A stretch of DNA of 64,000 nt, taken from NCBI GenBank assembly GCA_963755435.1, contig CAVWJX010000002.1:124001-188000 (forward strand), given 5' to 3'. This document shows positions 18,537 through 26,073 of this stretch, one piece after another (the first letter of the stretch is position 1; each line of letters starts with the position of its first letter). The notes beneath the pieces are model-generated. The model was not told where the DNA came from. It made no database searches and worked only from the letters and a program-made list of their open reading frames with translations. Origin of the DNA: AP-15 sp963755435 (GTDB taxonomy: Bacteria > Pseudomonadota > Alphaproteobacteria > ATCC43930 > CGMCC-115725). Both the position numbers and the translations under genes were made by a program.

Positions 18537-19952
18537 TCAGCGCGCCGCGACCCGGAGGGTGGTCGGCGAGATCACCGAGCATTCGAGCCGCTTTTTGTGC
18601 AGCGCGGCGCACGCAACCTCGGCCTCGCGCGGGGTGAAGTTCAAGAGCCGAGCGCGATAAACGCGGATCTTGGCCGCTCTGGTCGGCGCCATGATCTGCA
18701 CCGGCTTGCCGTGGGCGACAGCGAGCGTCGCCGCGATCCGCGCCGCCTTCTCGGCGGCGAGCGGTGCATGGAAGGCACCGAGCTGGATCGCCCAGCGGTC
18801 GAGCGCCGGCGGTGCTGCACGCAGTTCGCGCGGCAGGGTCGCGGCGTCGGCCCTGCTGACCGGCAACAGGTGGGCGGCCAGACGCGCCGCCGCTTTGCCT
18901 AAAAGGCCGGGCTTTGGCGGCGCCGATTTGGCCCGTTCGGCCGCTTGCGCCGGCTGCTCGGCCGCGGCCAGCAGCAGGTGCGGCGGCGGCAATACCAGCG
19001 GTGCCGGCGCGGCGCGGCGGGCGACCATCGTCGCCGGCGGAACGCCCAGCGACTCGAAACCCTGATCGAGCAGCGCCGCCATCTCGCGGTCGCGCGCGCT
19101 GGCTGAATGGCCGCCGAGCACGACGCCGATCAGCCGATGACCGTCGCGCAGTGCGGAGGTCGCGAGATTAAAGCCCGACGCATTGATATAGCCGGTCTTG
19201 ATCCCGTCTGCGCCCGGATACCAGTCGAGCAGATGATCGTGGCCATAGATCGTGGTGCCACGAAAATCAAACTCGCGGGTCGAAAAGTACCGGTATTCGC
19301 GCGGAAAGTCGTGATAGAGGGCGAGCGCCAGCTGGGCCGTGTCGCGCGCGGTGGTGTGCTGCTCGGGATCGGGCAGCCCTGAGGCATTGTGATAAAACGT
19401 ATTCTGCATGCCGAGTTGGCGGGCTTTGCGGTTCATCAAATCGGCAAAAGCCGGCTCGCTGCCGCCGATCCCTTCGGCCAGCACCGCCGCGGCGTCGTTC
19501 GCCGAACGGGTGACGATGCCGAGGATCAGCGACTGCACGCTGACCGTATCGCCTGGCCGCAAGCCGAGCTTGGTCGGCTGCTTGCTCGCCGCGTTGAAGC
19601 TGACCGGGAGCCGCTGGTCGAGCCGCAGCCGGCCGGTATTCAGCGCCTCGAAGGTCAGGTACAAGGTCATCATCTTGGTCAGCGAGGCCGGATAGGTCAC
19701 ACCGTCGGCATTGTTTTCGCTCAGCACCCGGCCGGTGTCGGCGTCAAGCACGATCGAGCCGGTAACCCGAGCCGGGGCAAACCCGACCGCTGCAAGACGA
19801 AGATGATGGTGCCGGTGCGCATGCCGGGCAGCCTCGGCCCGCCCCGCGCCAAACCCGCTGAGCGCAGCGGCGGCAAACGCAATTGCCAGGATCCCCGATG
19901 CCAAAAACCCGCCCCCGCGGGACCTGGCGTCCTGCTGCTTCAAGACTTTCAC
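18537..19952 (-). CDS. D-alanyl-D-alanine carboxypeptidase with C-terminal SPOR domain
   Basis: A penicillin-binding protein of the DacA/PBP5 type that trims the terminal D-Ala of peptidoglycan stem peptides. A signal peptide covers residues 1-41. The three active-site motifs are S90-L-T-K93, S150-A-N152 and K252-T-G254. After the catalytic domain, residues 385-471 form a SPOR-like peptidoglycan-binding domain (WAIQLGAFHAPLAAEKAA), which would target it to denuded septal glycan. The histidine cluster RHAHRHHH right after the signal is unusual. A second DacA homologue without SPOR lies at 33-34 kb. ATG 19952 is the only sensible start before the signal. Confidence 0.92.
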   Translation of the reverse strand: MKVLKQQDARSRGGGFLASGILAIAFAAAALSGFGAGRAEAARHAHRHHHLRLAAVGFAPARVTGSIVLDADTGRVLSENNADGVTYPASLTKMMTLYLTFEALNTGRLRLDQRLPVSFNAASKQPTKLGLRPGDTVSVQSLILGIVTRSANDAAAVLAEGIGGSEPAFADLMNRKARQLGMQNTFYHNASGLPDPEQHTTARDTAQLALALYHDFPREYRYFSTREFDFRGTTIYGHDHLLDWYPGADGIKTGYINASGFNLATSALRDGHRLIGVVLGGHSASARDREMAALLDQGFESLGVPPATMVARRAAPAPLVLPPPHLLLAAAEQPAQAAERAKSAPPKPGLLGKAAARLAAHLLPVSRADAATLPRELRAAPPALDRWAIQLGAFHAPLAAEKAARIAATLAVAHGKPVQIMAPTRAAKIRVYRARLLNFTPREAEVACAALHKKRLECSVISPTTLRVAAR

Positions 19953-20155
19953 TTTGACCCCCCAACTTCCCCCGACTGCGCAATCGGCAGCGAAAGCACA
20001 GTGACGTCAACGAGAATAAAAAAAACCTTTACCTGTGTCTAGGTTTCACTGATCCGATCGGCGGATTTGAGATCGCATCGGCCGAGTAGTCGGTCGGGGC
20101 ATCCGAGCCGGTGGCTACCATCCGCTTTTTCCGGGCGGCCGCCGTTTGGGCCGGT

Positions 20156-20506
20156 TTATTCGCGCGCGGCGATGATGGCGATTTCGACTTTCCAATGGGG
20201 CGCGGCGAGGCGGGCTTCGACGCAGGCGCGGCCGGGGGTGTTGCCAGGCGAGACCCAGGCATCCCACACCGCGTTCATGTCGCTGAAATGGCGCATGTCG
20301 GCGAGCCAGATCGTCGCCGACAGCAATTTCGAGTTGTCGGTGCCGGCGGCGGCCAGCAACTCATCGATCTTGCGTAATACCTCCTCGGTCTGCTGGCGGA
20401 TATCGGCCGCAGGTGTGTCAGCCACCTGGCCGGCGAGATAAACCGTCGGACCATAGGCGACCGCCTGGCTCATTCGCGCTCCGACCTTGTGCCGCTCGAT
20501 CGTCAT
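20156..20506 (-). CDS. RidA family protein
   Basis: A 116-residue member of the RidA/YjgF/UK114 family, which hydrolyses reactive enamine/imine intermediates. The fold is recognisable from VYLAGQVADTPAADIRQQTEEVL, DNSKLLSATIWLADMRHF and the end CVEARLAAPHWKVEIAIIA. The Arg that binds the substrate carboxylate in canonical RidA is not obviously present: the motif reads GRACVEARL, so a RidA subfamily is more likely. GAGGAGAGCCTGC precedes the ATG. It is the last gene of a leftward catabolic group, 34 bases after the deacetylase-like gene. Confidence 0.88.
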   Translation of the reverse strand: MTIERHKVGARMSQAVAYGPTVYLAGQVADTPAADIRQQTEEVLRKIDELLAAAGTDNSKLLSATIWLADMRHFSDMNAVWDAWVSPGNTPGRACVEARLAAPHWKVEIAIIAARE

Positions 20507-20540
20507 GCAGGCTCTCCTCTTCGAAGGTGACGCAACCTAG

Positions 20541-21437
20541 CTAATCCGCGCCGGGGATCGTGCCCTTGGGCAGGCCGGCACAATGCCTGGCAATGTCGCC
20601 GGGGGTGGTGATCCACAACTCGTCGCGATGCTCGAGAATGTGGCGGACCGCGCCGCGGTAGGCGCGCAGCCGGAACGGCTGGCCGATGATGAACGGGTGC
20701 ACCGAGACCGCGAAGACCAGAGGATATTTGCGTGACTGGAGCAGCATCTCGTCGAACTGGTCGACGATCATCTCAGCGAACTGGCGCCCGGTGTGGCGGC
20801 GGTAGACGAGCGAGGGCGAATCGTTGATCTCGAGCGGGTAGGGGACCGACAGGATCGGCCCCGAGCGGGTGCGCATCCATACCGGTTGGTCGTCCATCGC
20901 CCAATCCATCACGTAGCGATAGCCGGCTTCCTTCAGCAGATCGAGGGTGACCCCGCTCTGCGCGATGTAGGGGCCGAGCCAGCCCTCGGGGCGGCGGCCG
21001 GACAGCCGTGTCACAATTTCGGTGGATTCGGCGATCAGGCGCGCCTCGTCCTCCTCCCACAGCACATCCTGGCGCTCGGAGTTGGTGCGGCCGTGGCCGA
21101 CATATTCGTCGCCGCGCGCGTTCAGCCGCTCGACAATCTCGGGGCAGGCTTCGAGCACCGCCGAGTTGACGTTGTGCGCGCCAGGCAGGCCGAATTCGTC
21201 GAGCAGGTCGAGATAGGACCATAGCCCGACCCGGTTGCCATAGTCGCGCCAGGCATAGTTGCGATGGCTCTGCGCCGCCGCCGCCCCGGTCGAATCGCTG
21301 CCGAGCCCGGCGCTGAAGGCAAAATATTCGATGTTGTTGTTGAACGCGACCGCAAGCCGCTTGCCCTCGGGCCATTCGTATTGCGGCCGCTTGTGGATCG
21401 GGACGTAATCGTAGCGGCGATGCGCCGGAAGTTTCAT
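20541..21437 (-). CDS. polysaccharide deacetylase family hydrolase (PuuE/allantoinase-like)
   Basis: A 298-residue NodB-homology protein. It has no signal peptide and begins MKLPAHRRYDYVPIHKRPQY, like cytoplasmic members that hydrolyse cyclic or linear amides rather than exported chitin deacetylases. Landmarks are AVAFNNNIEYFAF, DYGNRVGLWSYLDLLDEFGL, GDEYVGHGRTNSERQ, GWLGPYIAQSGVTLDLL, and the VSVHPFIIGQPFRLRAY end with a conserved His. The substrate cannot be named. Neighbours (RidA, an HD-domain putative oxygenase, a racemase-family protein, a LigB-type enzyme) point to nitrogen-heterocycle or other small-molecule breakdown. Confidence 0.85.
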   Translation of the reverse strand: MKLPAHRRYDYVPIHKRPQYEWPEGKRLAVAFNNNIEYFAFSAGLGSDSTGAAAAQSHRNYAWRDYGNRVGLWSYLDLLDEFGLPGAHNVNSAVLEACPEIVERLNARGDEYVGHGRTNSERQDVLWEEDEARLIAESTEIVTRLSGRRPEGWLGPYIAQSGVTLDLLKEAGYRYVMDWAMDDQPVWMRTRSGPILSVPYPLEINDSPSLVYRRHTGRQFAEMIVDQFDEMLLQSRKYPLVFAVSVHPFIIGQPFRLRAYRGAVRHILEHRDELWITTPGDIARHCAGLPKGTIPGAD

Positions 21438-21507
21438 TGCGGTCCACTCGAAGCTGGGACAAATGGCCGGTGCCGAGCCTTACCCGTGCGGCTGCGGGCC
21501 GGCCCGC

Positions 21508-21537
21508 CCCCTCTCTGCACAACGGTGCAGGAGAGGG
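21508..21537. repeat. hairpin downstream of the HD-domain gene
   Basis: CCCTCTCTGCAC is followed by a four-base loop and GTGCAGGAGAGGG, pairing 12 bases with one bulge. It lies 3' of the HD-domain gene and 5' of the deacetylase-like gene on the same strand, so it could attenuate or process the transcript; there is no clear U tract. Sequences of this type recur in related genomes, so it may be an interspersed repeat. Confidence 0.55.
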
Positions 21538-21573
21538 TGAGACCGCAGCCGACTGGGCCCCCGGGCGAGCCGC

Positions 21574-22335
21574 CTAGAGGTACTTGGTCGGGCGGATCAG
21601 GGTGCGCCACATATGTGCCACCGGGCTGTTGTCGAAGCCGAGTCCTTCCTTCGGCTGCTTGAAGTTACGGCCGATCACGTCGGTGAAGTCTTCCAGATCG
21701 ACCACCACGTCGGGCTCGAACGAATAGATGTCGTGGACGGTGATCAGCCGGGCCGTCATGTACCATTTGTGATCGCGGGCGCGCTTGTACTCGTCCTCGA
21801 TATAGGCGTCGGGCCGGTAGTCGGCGCCGAAATTCTTGACGTAGGATTCGGGATAGGAATAGCCGACCGATTCGTCGGCATAAAAGCGCAGCGCCTGGTG
21901 GGCGCGGATCGCCCAGGCCACCTCGGGCTCGACATAGGGCTCGACCAGCTGGGCGCCCCAATAGCCGTGATCGGCCCGGATAAACCCGATGACCCCGATA
22001 TCGTGCAGCAGGCAGGCGAGCACGATCTTCTCGTCCATCCCGGCGCGGACCGCGTGCCGCGCGCTCTGCAGCAGATGGTTAGCTGGCCCGAATCGGTATT
22101 TGAAGAAATCGACCAGGGTTGGCTTATCCGGCATTTTCGGCAGGCGCGGGTCGTCGCCCATCACGAACTTCTTGCCTGGATTCTGCGCGAGGAGCGCCGC
22201 GCCGTTGGGCGTGCTCACGTCGCCATCGGCGAGGTTGAACAGGCGCGACTTCACATAGATCGCTTGGTCGAGCTCCTGCATCATCTTGTGCTCGAGCGCA
22301 TCGGCGCGCTCGGCCAAGCTCATCGCGTCGTTCAT
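21574..22335 (-). CDS. HD-domain protein with diiron-oxygenase-like ligand spacing
   Basis: A 253-residue HD-superfamily protein. The metal-binding residues that can be placed are His87 (GPANHLLQSA), His111-Asp112 (LLHDIGV), His123 (ADHGYWG), His146 (RAHQALRF) and Asp202 (VHDIYSF). Six ligands with this order and spacing resemble the mixed-valent diiron oxygenases PhnZ and myo-inositol oxygenase more than ordinary HD phosphohydrolases, which usually show a simpler H-HD-D set. An oxygenase role in the catabolic group is therefore an inference; a phosphohydrolase remains possible. AAGGAACCGGCAA precedes the ATG. Confidence 0.7.
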   Translation of the reverse strand: MNDAMSLAERADALEHKMMQELDQAIYVKSRLFNLADGDVSTPNGAALLAQNPGKKFVMGDDPRLPKMPDKPTLVDFFKYRFGPANHLLQSARHAVRAGMDEKIVLACLLHDIGVIGFIRADHGYWGAQLVEPYVEPEVAWAIRAHQALRFYADESVGYSYPESYVKNFGADYRPDAYIEDEYKRARDHKWYMTARLITVHDIYSFEPDVVVDLEDFTDVIGRNFKQPKEGLGFDNSPVAHMWRTLIRPTKYL

Positions 22336-22573
22336 TTGCCGGTTCCTTTCTCAGCGGGCAAGGCGATTGGCCATTCTAGCAAAGCGCGAACGGCGGCTCT
22401 AGCCCTGCGTATCGGGGCGCCGACAGCTGTAGCGGTTGCGGATGCGATCAAGCCGATCCTCCGTTGATCGAGCCCCCGCGCCCACTCCGGCGGTGCCACA
22501 AGGGTCGACAGGGCTGTCGGCTCGCCGCTAGGATCGCGCCATATTCTGCATGTGCTCCGAAAGGGCCTTCGCT

Positions 22574-23284
22574 ATGATCCGGCATTTTGGCGTTCTGATC
22601 CCTTCGACCAACACTACGGTGGAGATGGAATGCCGGCTCTTGCCGCCGACATACCAGGCGCATGTCGGGCGGTTGATGACGAGCCGACCGGGCGAGACCT
22701 TTTCGTCGCCGCGGGATGACGATCTTGATTACCAGTCGCGGCTCCTCGGCACCGCCAAGGTCGAGCTCGTAATCCTGGCTCAGACTTCGGCCAGCGTCTT
22801 TGTCGATGATTATGACGAGATCGTCACCCGGCGGATGAGCGCGGGGGCGGGGGTGCCGGCGGTCACCTCGGCGCAGGCCATCGGCCGTGCGGTCAAGGCC
22901 TTGGGCGCGCGGCGGATCGGGCTGGTCTCGCCCTATTCGGAAACCGTCAACCGGCGCGCCGCCGACTTGTTCGCCCGCAAGCACGGGCTCGAGACCGTGG
23001 CGCTCGAAGGCTTTGGCGCGACCAATTCCTACGCGATCGGCAATCTCGGCCCGGAAAACGCGCGCGCCGCGTTTAGCCGCATCGACCGGCCGGAGATCGA
23101 GGTGCTGGTCGTCCCCGGCGGCAATTTCCCGACCATGGCCTCGATCGCCGGGTGGGAGCGCGAGTTCAACAAACCGGTGGTAACGACCAACCAGGCCTCG
23201 TTCTGGGCGATGCTGGTCATGCTGAAAACCGGCGACACGGTGCCGGGCTACGGCTGCCTGCTGGCCGAGGCGCCGGCGGGCTAG
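22574..23284 (+). CDS. Asp/Glu racemase superfamily protein (maleate isomerase/arylmalonate decarboxylase-like)
   Basis: A 236-residue two-lobed protein. It opens HFGVLIPSTNTTVEMECRLL, characteristic of maleate cis-trans isomerase and arylmalonate decarboxylase relatives, and has GARRIGLVSPYSETVNRRA and LVVPGGNFPTM. In the lobes where the family normally places its two catalytic cysteines I read LAQTSASVF and VTTNQASFW, so both appear replaced. The chemistry may therefore be non-canonical, or this may be a binding protein. It is convergent with the LigB-type gene; the two stops are about 13 bases apart. The ATG at 22574 fits the conserved N-terminus. Confidence 0.8.
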   Translation: MIRHFGVLIPSTNTTVEMECRLLPPTYQAHVGRLMTSRPGETFSSPRDDDLDYQSRLLGTAKVELVILAQTSASVFVDDYDEIVTRRMSAGAGVPAVTSAQAIGRAVKALGARRIGLVSPYSETVNRRAADLFARKHGLETVALEGFGATNSYAIGNLGPENARAAFSRIDRPEIEVLVVPGGNFPTMASIAGWEREFNKPVVTTNQASFWAMLVMLKTGDTVPGYGCLLAEAPAG

Positions 23285-23297
23285 ATCGGCGGGGGAG

Positions 23298-24350
23298 CTA
23301 GGGCTGGTAATAGGCGAACACGACCGGGGAAACGAAGGCCCAGGTTTCGATGAAGGTCGAACGGTCGGGCTTGCGGCCGAGTTCTTCCATCGCACCCAGG
23401 AGGCAGAACCAGTTCAGCACCTCGTGCTGGCCGCCGTCCTCGATCTTGTTGGTGGTATAGCCGTGCCAAGTCGCGTAGTCGCCCGTTGCCAGCGCTTCGT
23501 AGAGCCGGCGGTCGGCCGGCACATCGGGCCATAATTGCCAGTTCTTTTCGGTCAGGAACGAGTGCGACCAGCTTGAGGAGGCGACGATCGCGGTGCGCCA
23601 TGGGCTCTGCGCCATGACCCGCGCCACAGCCGCGCCGACAGCCATACAGCGCGCCGGGTTCGGCGAGGGCGGGTCGAGGTCGCGGATTTGGCCGCGCAGC
23701 GCCAAGGGCAGGCGCAGCCCGCGCGCGGCGTTGACGCGCCGGCCGTAACAGTTCACCGCGATTGGCAACAGCGGATAGTCGAAGCCCTGCCGCGCGTCGT
23801 CGAGCAACAGGATCGTGTTCTCGAAGGCGTGGCCCAACGAATGGTGCAGCGGCTTATAGGCATAGGCCGCGTCGATGCCGCTCTCGATCAAGCCGGTGGT
23901 CAGATATTTGCCGGCGTCGCGATGACCCTTCAGCCGAAACGTCTTGTCGGCCGGTTCACCCCACGGGTTGTCGGGCGTGCGCCGGTGTTGCCACGGCTGG
24001 ATGTCGCGGTCCTCATAGGCCAGCACGGCAAAGGGCGGGATGATGTCCTCCTTGAAATTCTCGTACTGGTCGTCGCCGAACATGACGACGACGTCCGGCC
24101 GGAATTCGTCGAGCGCGCGCCGCGCCTCGGCAAAATGCCGGCGATAAACCTCGCGCGCCCGGCCGGCCGCCGCGGCACCCCAATCATTGCCGAGCTCTCG
24201 GCGCAGCTCGGCCGGCCAATTGGCCGGGTCCTTCTGCGCCGCCGGCATGTCGGGGTCGTCGAGGGCGGTGCGCATCATAAAGGTCCAGTCCTCGTCCCGA
24301 CGCAACATCAGCGGCCGGTGAGTGCACCCCAACCCCAGGATCTCGGCCAT
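23298..24350 (-). CDS. LigB-type class III extradiol dioxygenase family protein, copy 1
   Basis: A 350-residue protein of the LigB fold, whose members cleave catechol-type rings with ferrous iron. Visible blocks are EILGLGCTHRPLM at the start, FGDDQYENFKEDIIPPF near 108, YKPLHHSLGHAFENTI near 187, NCYGRR, and ASSSWSHSFLTEKNW near 278. A clear paralogue with every block in the same order is at 36882-37931. GAGGAAATCG precedes the ATG at 24350; a start at 24374 is also open. The substrate is unknown. It leads the leftward catabolic group, although the racemase-family gene on the other strand interrupts it. Confidence 0.82.
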   Translation of the reverse strand: MAEILGLGCTHRPLMLRRDEDWTFMMRTALDDPDMPAAQKDPANWPAELRRELGNDWGAAAAGRAREVYRRHFAEARRALDEFRPDVVVMFGDDQYENFKEDIIPPFAVLAYEDRDIQPWQHRRTPDNPWGEPADKTFRLKGHRDAGKYLTTGLIESGIDAAYAYKPLHHSLGHAFENTILLLDDARQGFDYPLLPIAVNCYGRRVNAARGLRLPLALRGQIRDLDPPSPNPARCMAVGAAVARVMAQSPWRTAIVASSSWSHSFLTEKNWQLWPDVPADRRLYEALATGDYATWHGYTTNKIEDGGQHEVLNWFCLLGAMEELGRKPDRSTFIETWAFVSPVVFAYYQP

Positions 24351-24531
24351 CGATTTCCTCCCTGTGACGACCAATCGTTGCTTTGGCTTCCCGCTAGACT
24401 TCCGCCGACCCTACGCAAGCGGGGTCCGGAGGCCTCGGAGCCCCGGGTCCCTGCTTTAGGGCAGGACCGCCCGGGGAAATTTCGGTCTGCACAGAACGCA
24501 TGCGGCCGTCTCCCATAAACCAACTCAATAG

Positions 24532-24620
24532 CGTCATGCGCGGGCTTGTCCCGCGTATCCACGTCTTGCTGCAGGCGTCCGAAGACGTGGATGGCCGGGT
24601 CAAGCCCGGCCAAGACGGGG
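24532..24620. repeat. interspersed palindromic repeat, type A copy 1
   Basis: About 90 bases with nested inverted repeats: CGGGCTTGTCCCG near the left end, CGGGTCAAGCCCG near the right end, and an inner pair TCCACGTCTT / GAAGACGTGGA. Two relatives occur in the window (41893-41986 and 57664-57751). Such elements are typical intergenic repeats of Bradyrhizobium-like and related genomes and translate into the false peptide AGLDPAIHV. The remaining sequence between the LigB gene and gltA (24351-24652) holds nothing else that I can identify. Confidence 0.75.
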
Positions 24621-24652
24621 TGTGATGAGCCATTCTCGATATTGGCGTGCGG

Positions 24653-25966
24653 TCAGCCGCGTTCGGCGACCGGCTGGTAGTGACGCAGATCGGAGCCGGT
24701 GAACAATTGGCGCGGGCGCATCAGCTTGGCGTCGGTGTCCTCGATCATCTCGGTCCACTGCGCGACCCAGCCGGTGGTGCGGGCAATCGCGAACAGCACG
24801 GTGAACATCGACACCGGGAAGCCCATCGCCTTCAGGATAATGCCGGAATAGAAATCGACGTTCGGATATAGCCGCCGCTTGATGAAGTATTCGTCGCTGA
24901 GCGCAATCTTTTCGAGCTCTTTTGCCAGCTCGAGCAGCGGATCGTCCTTGATGCCGAGCTCGGCCAGCACCTCGTGAAAGCTGTCGCGCAACACGTGCGC
25001 GCGGGGGTCGTAGTTTTTGTAGACGCGATGGCCAAAGCCAAACAACAGCTCGTTGTCTTCCTTGGATTTGACGTGGTCGAGGAATTCCTTGATATGCGAC
25101 TTGTCGCCGATGCGGCCGAGCATCTTCAGGACCGCCTCGTTGGCCCCGCCATGTGCCGGGCCCCATAAAGAGGCGATGCCGGCGGCAATACAGGCGAACG
25201 GGTTGGCGCCGCTCGACCCGGCATTGCGTACCGTCGCGGTCGAGGCATTCTGTTCGTGATCGGCGTGCAGAATGAAGATCCGGTCCATCGCCCGCGCCAG
25301 GATCGGGTTGACCTTGTATTCCTCGCACGGCACCGCGAATGTCATGTGGAGGAAATTCTCGGCGTAGCCGAGCGAATTCTGTGGATAGATAAAGGGCTGG
25401 CCCAACGTGTACTTATAGGCCATGGCGGCAATCGTCGGCATCTTGGCGATCAGGCGGTAGGATGCGACCATCCGCTGGTACGGGTCGTGGATGTCGGTCG
25501 AATCGTGATAAAACGCCGACAGCGCGCCGACCACGCCGCACATCACCGCCATCGGGTGCGCGTCGCGCCGGAACCCGCGGAAAAAGCTCGACAGTTGCTC
25601 GTGCACCATCGTGTGGTGGGTGATGTCGTGGACGAACTGCGCCTTTTCCTTGGCGTTCGGCAGTTCACCATTGAGCAAGAGATAGGCGACCTCGAGAAAA
25701 TCGCTCTTCTCCGCCAGCTCCTGGATCGGATAGCCGCGATACATCAACACCCCTTCGTCGCCGTCGATATAGGTGATGCTCGACCGGCACGCGGCGGTGG
25801 CCATGAAACCTGGGTCGTAGGTGAAGTGCCCGGTTTGCGCGTAGAGCTTGCGGATATCGATCACCTTGGGTCCGACCGTCCCGCCCAGCACCGGAAGATC
25901 GACCGATTTGCCGGTCTCATTGTCGGTCAGGGTCATGGTTCCGGTGGTCATGTTGTTTCCGTCCAT
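24653..25966 (-). CDS. gltA: citrate synthase (type II)
   Basis: It condenses acetyl-CoA and oxaloacetate as entry to the TCA cycle. At 437 residues with a beta-rich N-terminal extension (TLTDNETGKSVDLPVLGG), it is the hexameric NADH-regulated type. Active-site blocks are FILHADHEQNASTATVR, GPAHGGANEAVLKML and GFGHRVYKNYDPRA. AGAGGTGCATCG before the ATG at 25966 supports this start; another ATG lies five codons later. It is directly downstream of gltX on the same strand, an order common in Alphaproteobacteria. Confidence 0.96.
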   Translation of the reverse strand: MDGNNMTTGTMTLTDNETGKSVDLPVLGGTVGPKVIDIRKLYAQTGHFTYDPGFMATAACRSSITYIDGDEGVLMYRGYPIQELAEKSDFLEVAYLLLNGELPNAKEKAQFVHDITHHTMVHEQLSSFFRGFRRDAHPMAVMCGVVGALSAFYHDSTDIHDPYQRMVASYRLIAKMPTIAAMAYKYTLGQPFIYPQNSLGYAENFLHMTFAVPCEEYKVNPILARAMDRIFILHADHEQNASTATVRNAGSSGANPFACIAAGIASLWGPAHGGANEAVLKMLGRIGDKSHIKEFLDHVKSKEDNELLFGFGHRVYKNYDPRAHVLRDSFHEVLAELGIKDDPLLELAKELEKIALSDEYFIKRRLYPNVDFYSGIILKAMGFPVSMFTVLFAIARTTGWVAQWTEMIEDTDAKLMRPRQLFTGSDLRHYQPVAERG

Positions 25967-26073
25967 CGATGCACCTCTCATCGCCATGCCCGCGGGTCAA
26001 TCCCGGCTTCAATCAGAAAATAGTCACCTCGGCGGCGATTGGCAAACCGTTCGCAGGTGCGAGATGAGCGCTG

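Noticed and set aside
24394..24633. Small peptide beginning with AGLDPAIHV
   Set aside because: This is the translated type A palindromic repeat, a well-known source of false small proteins in related genomes.
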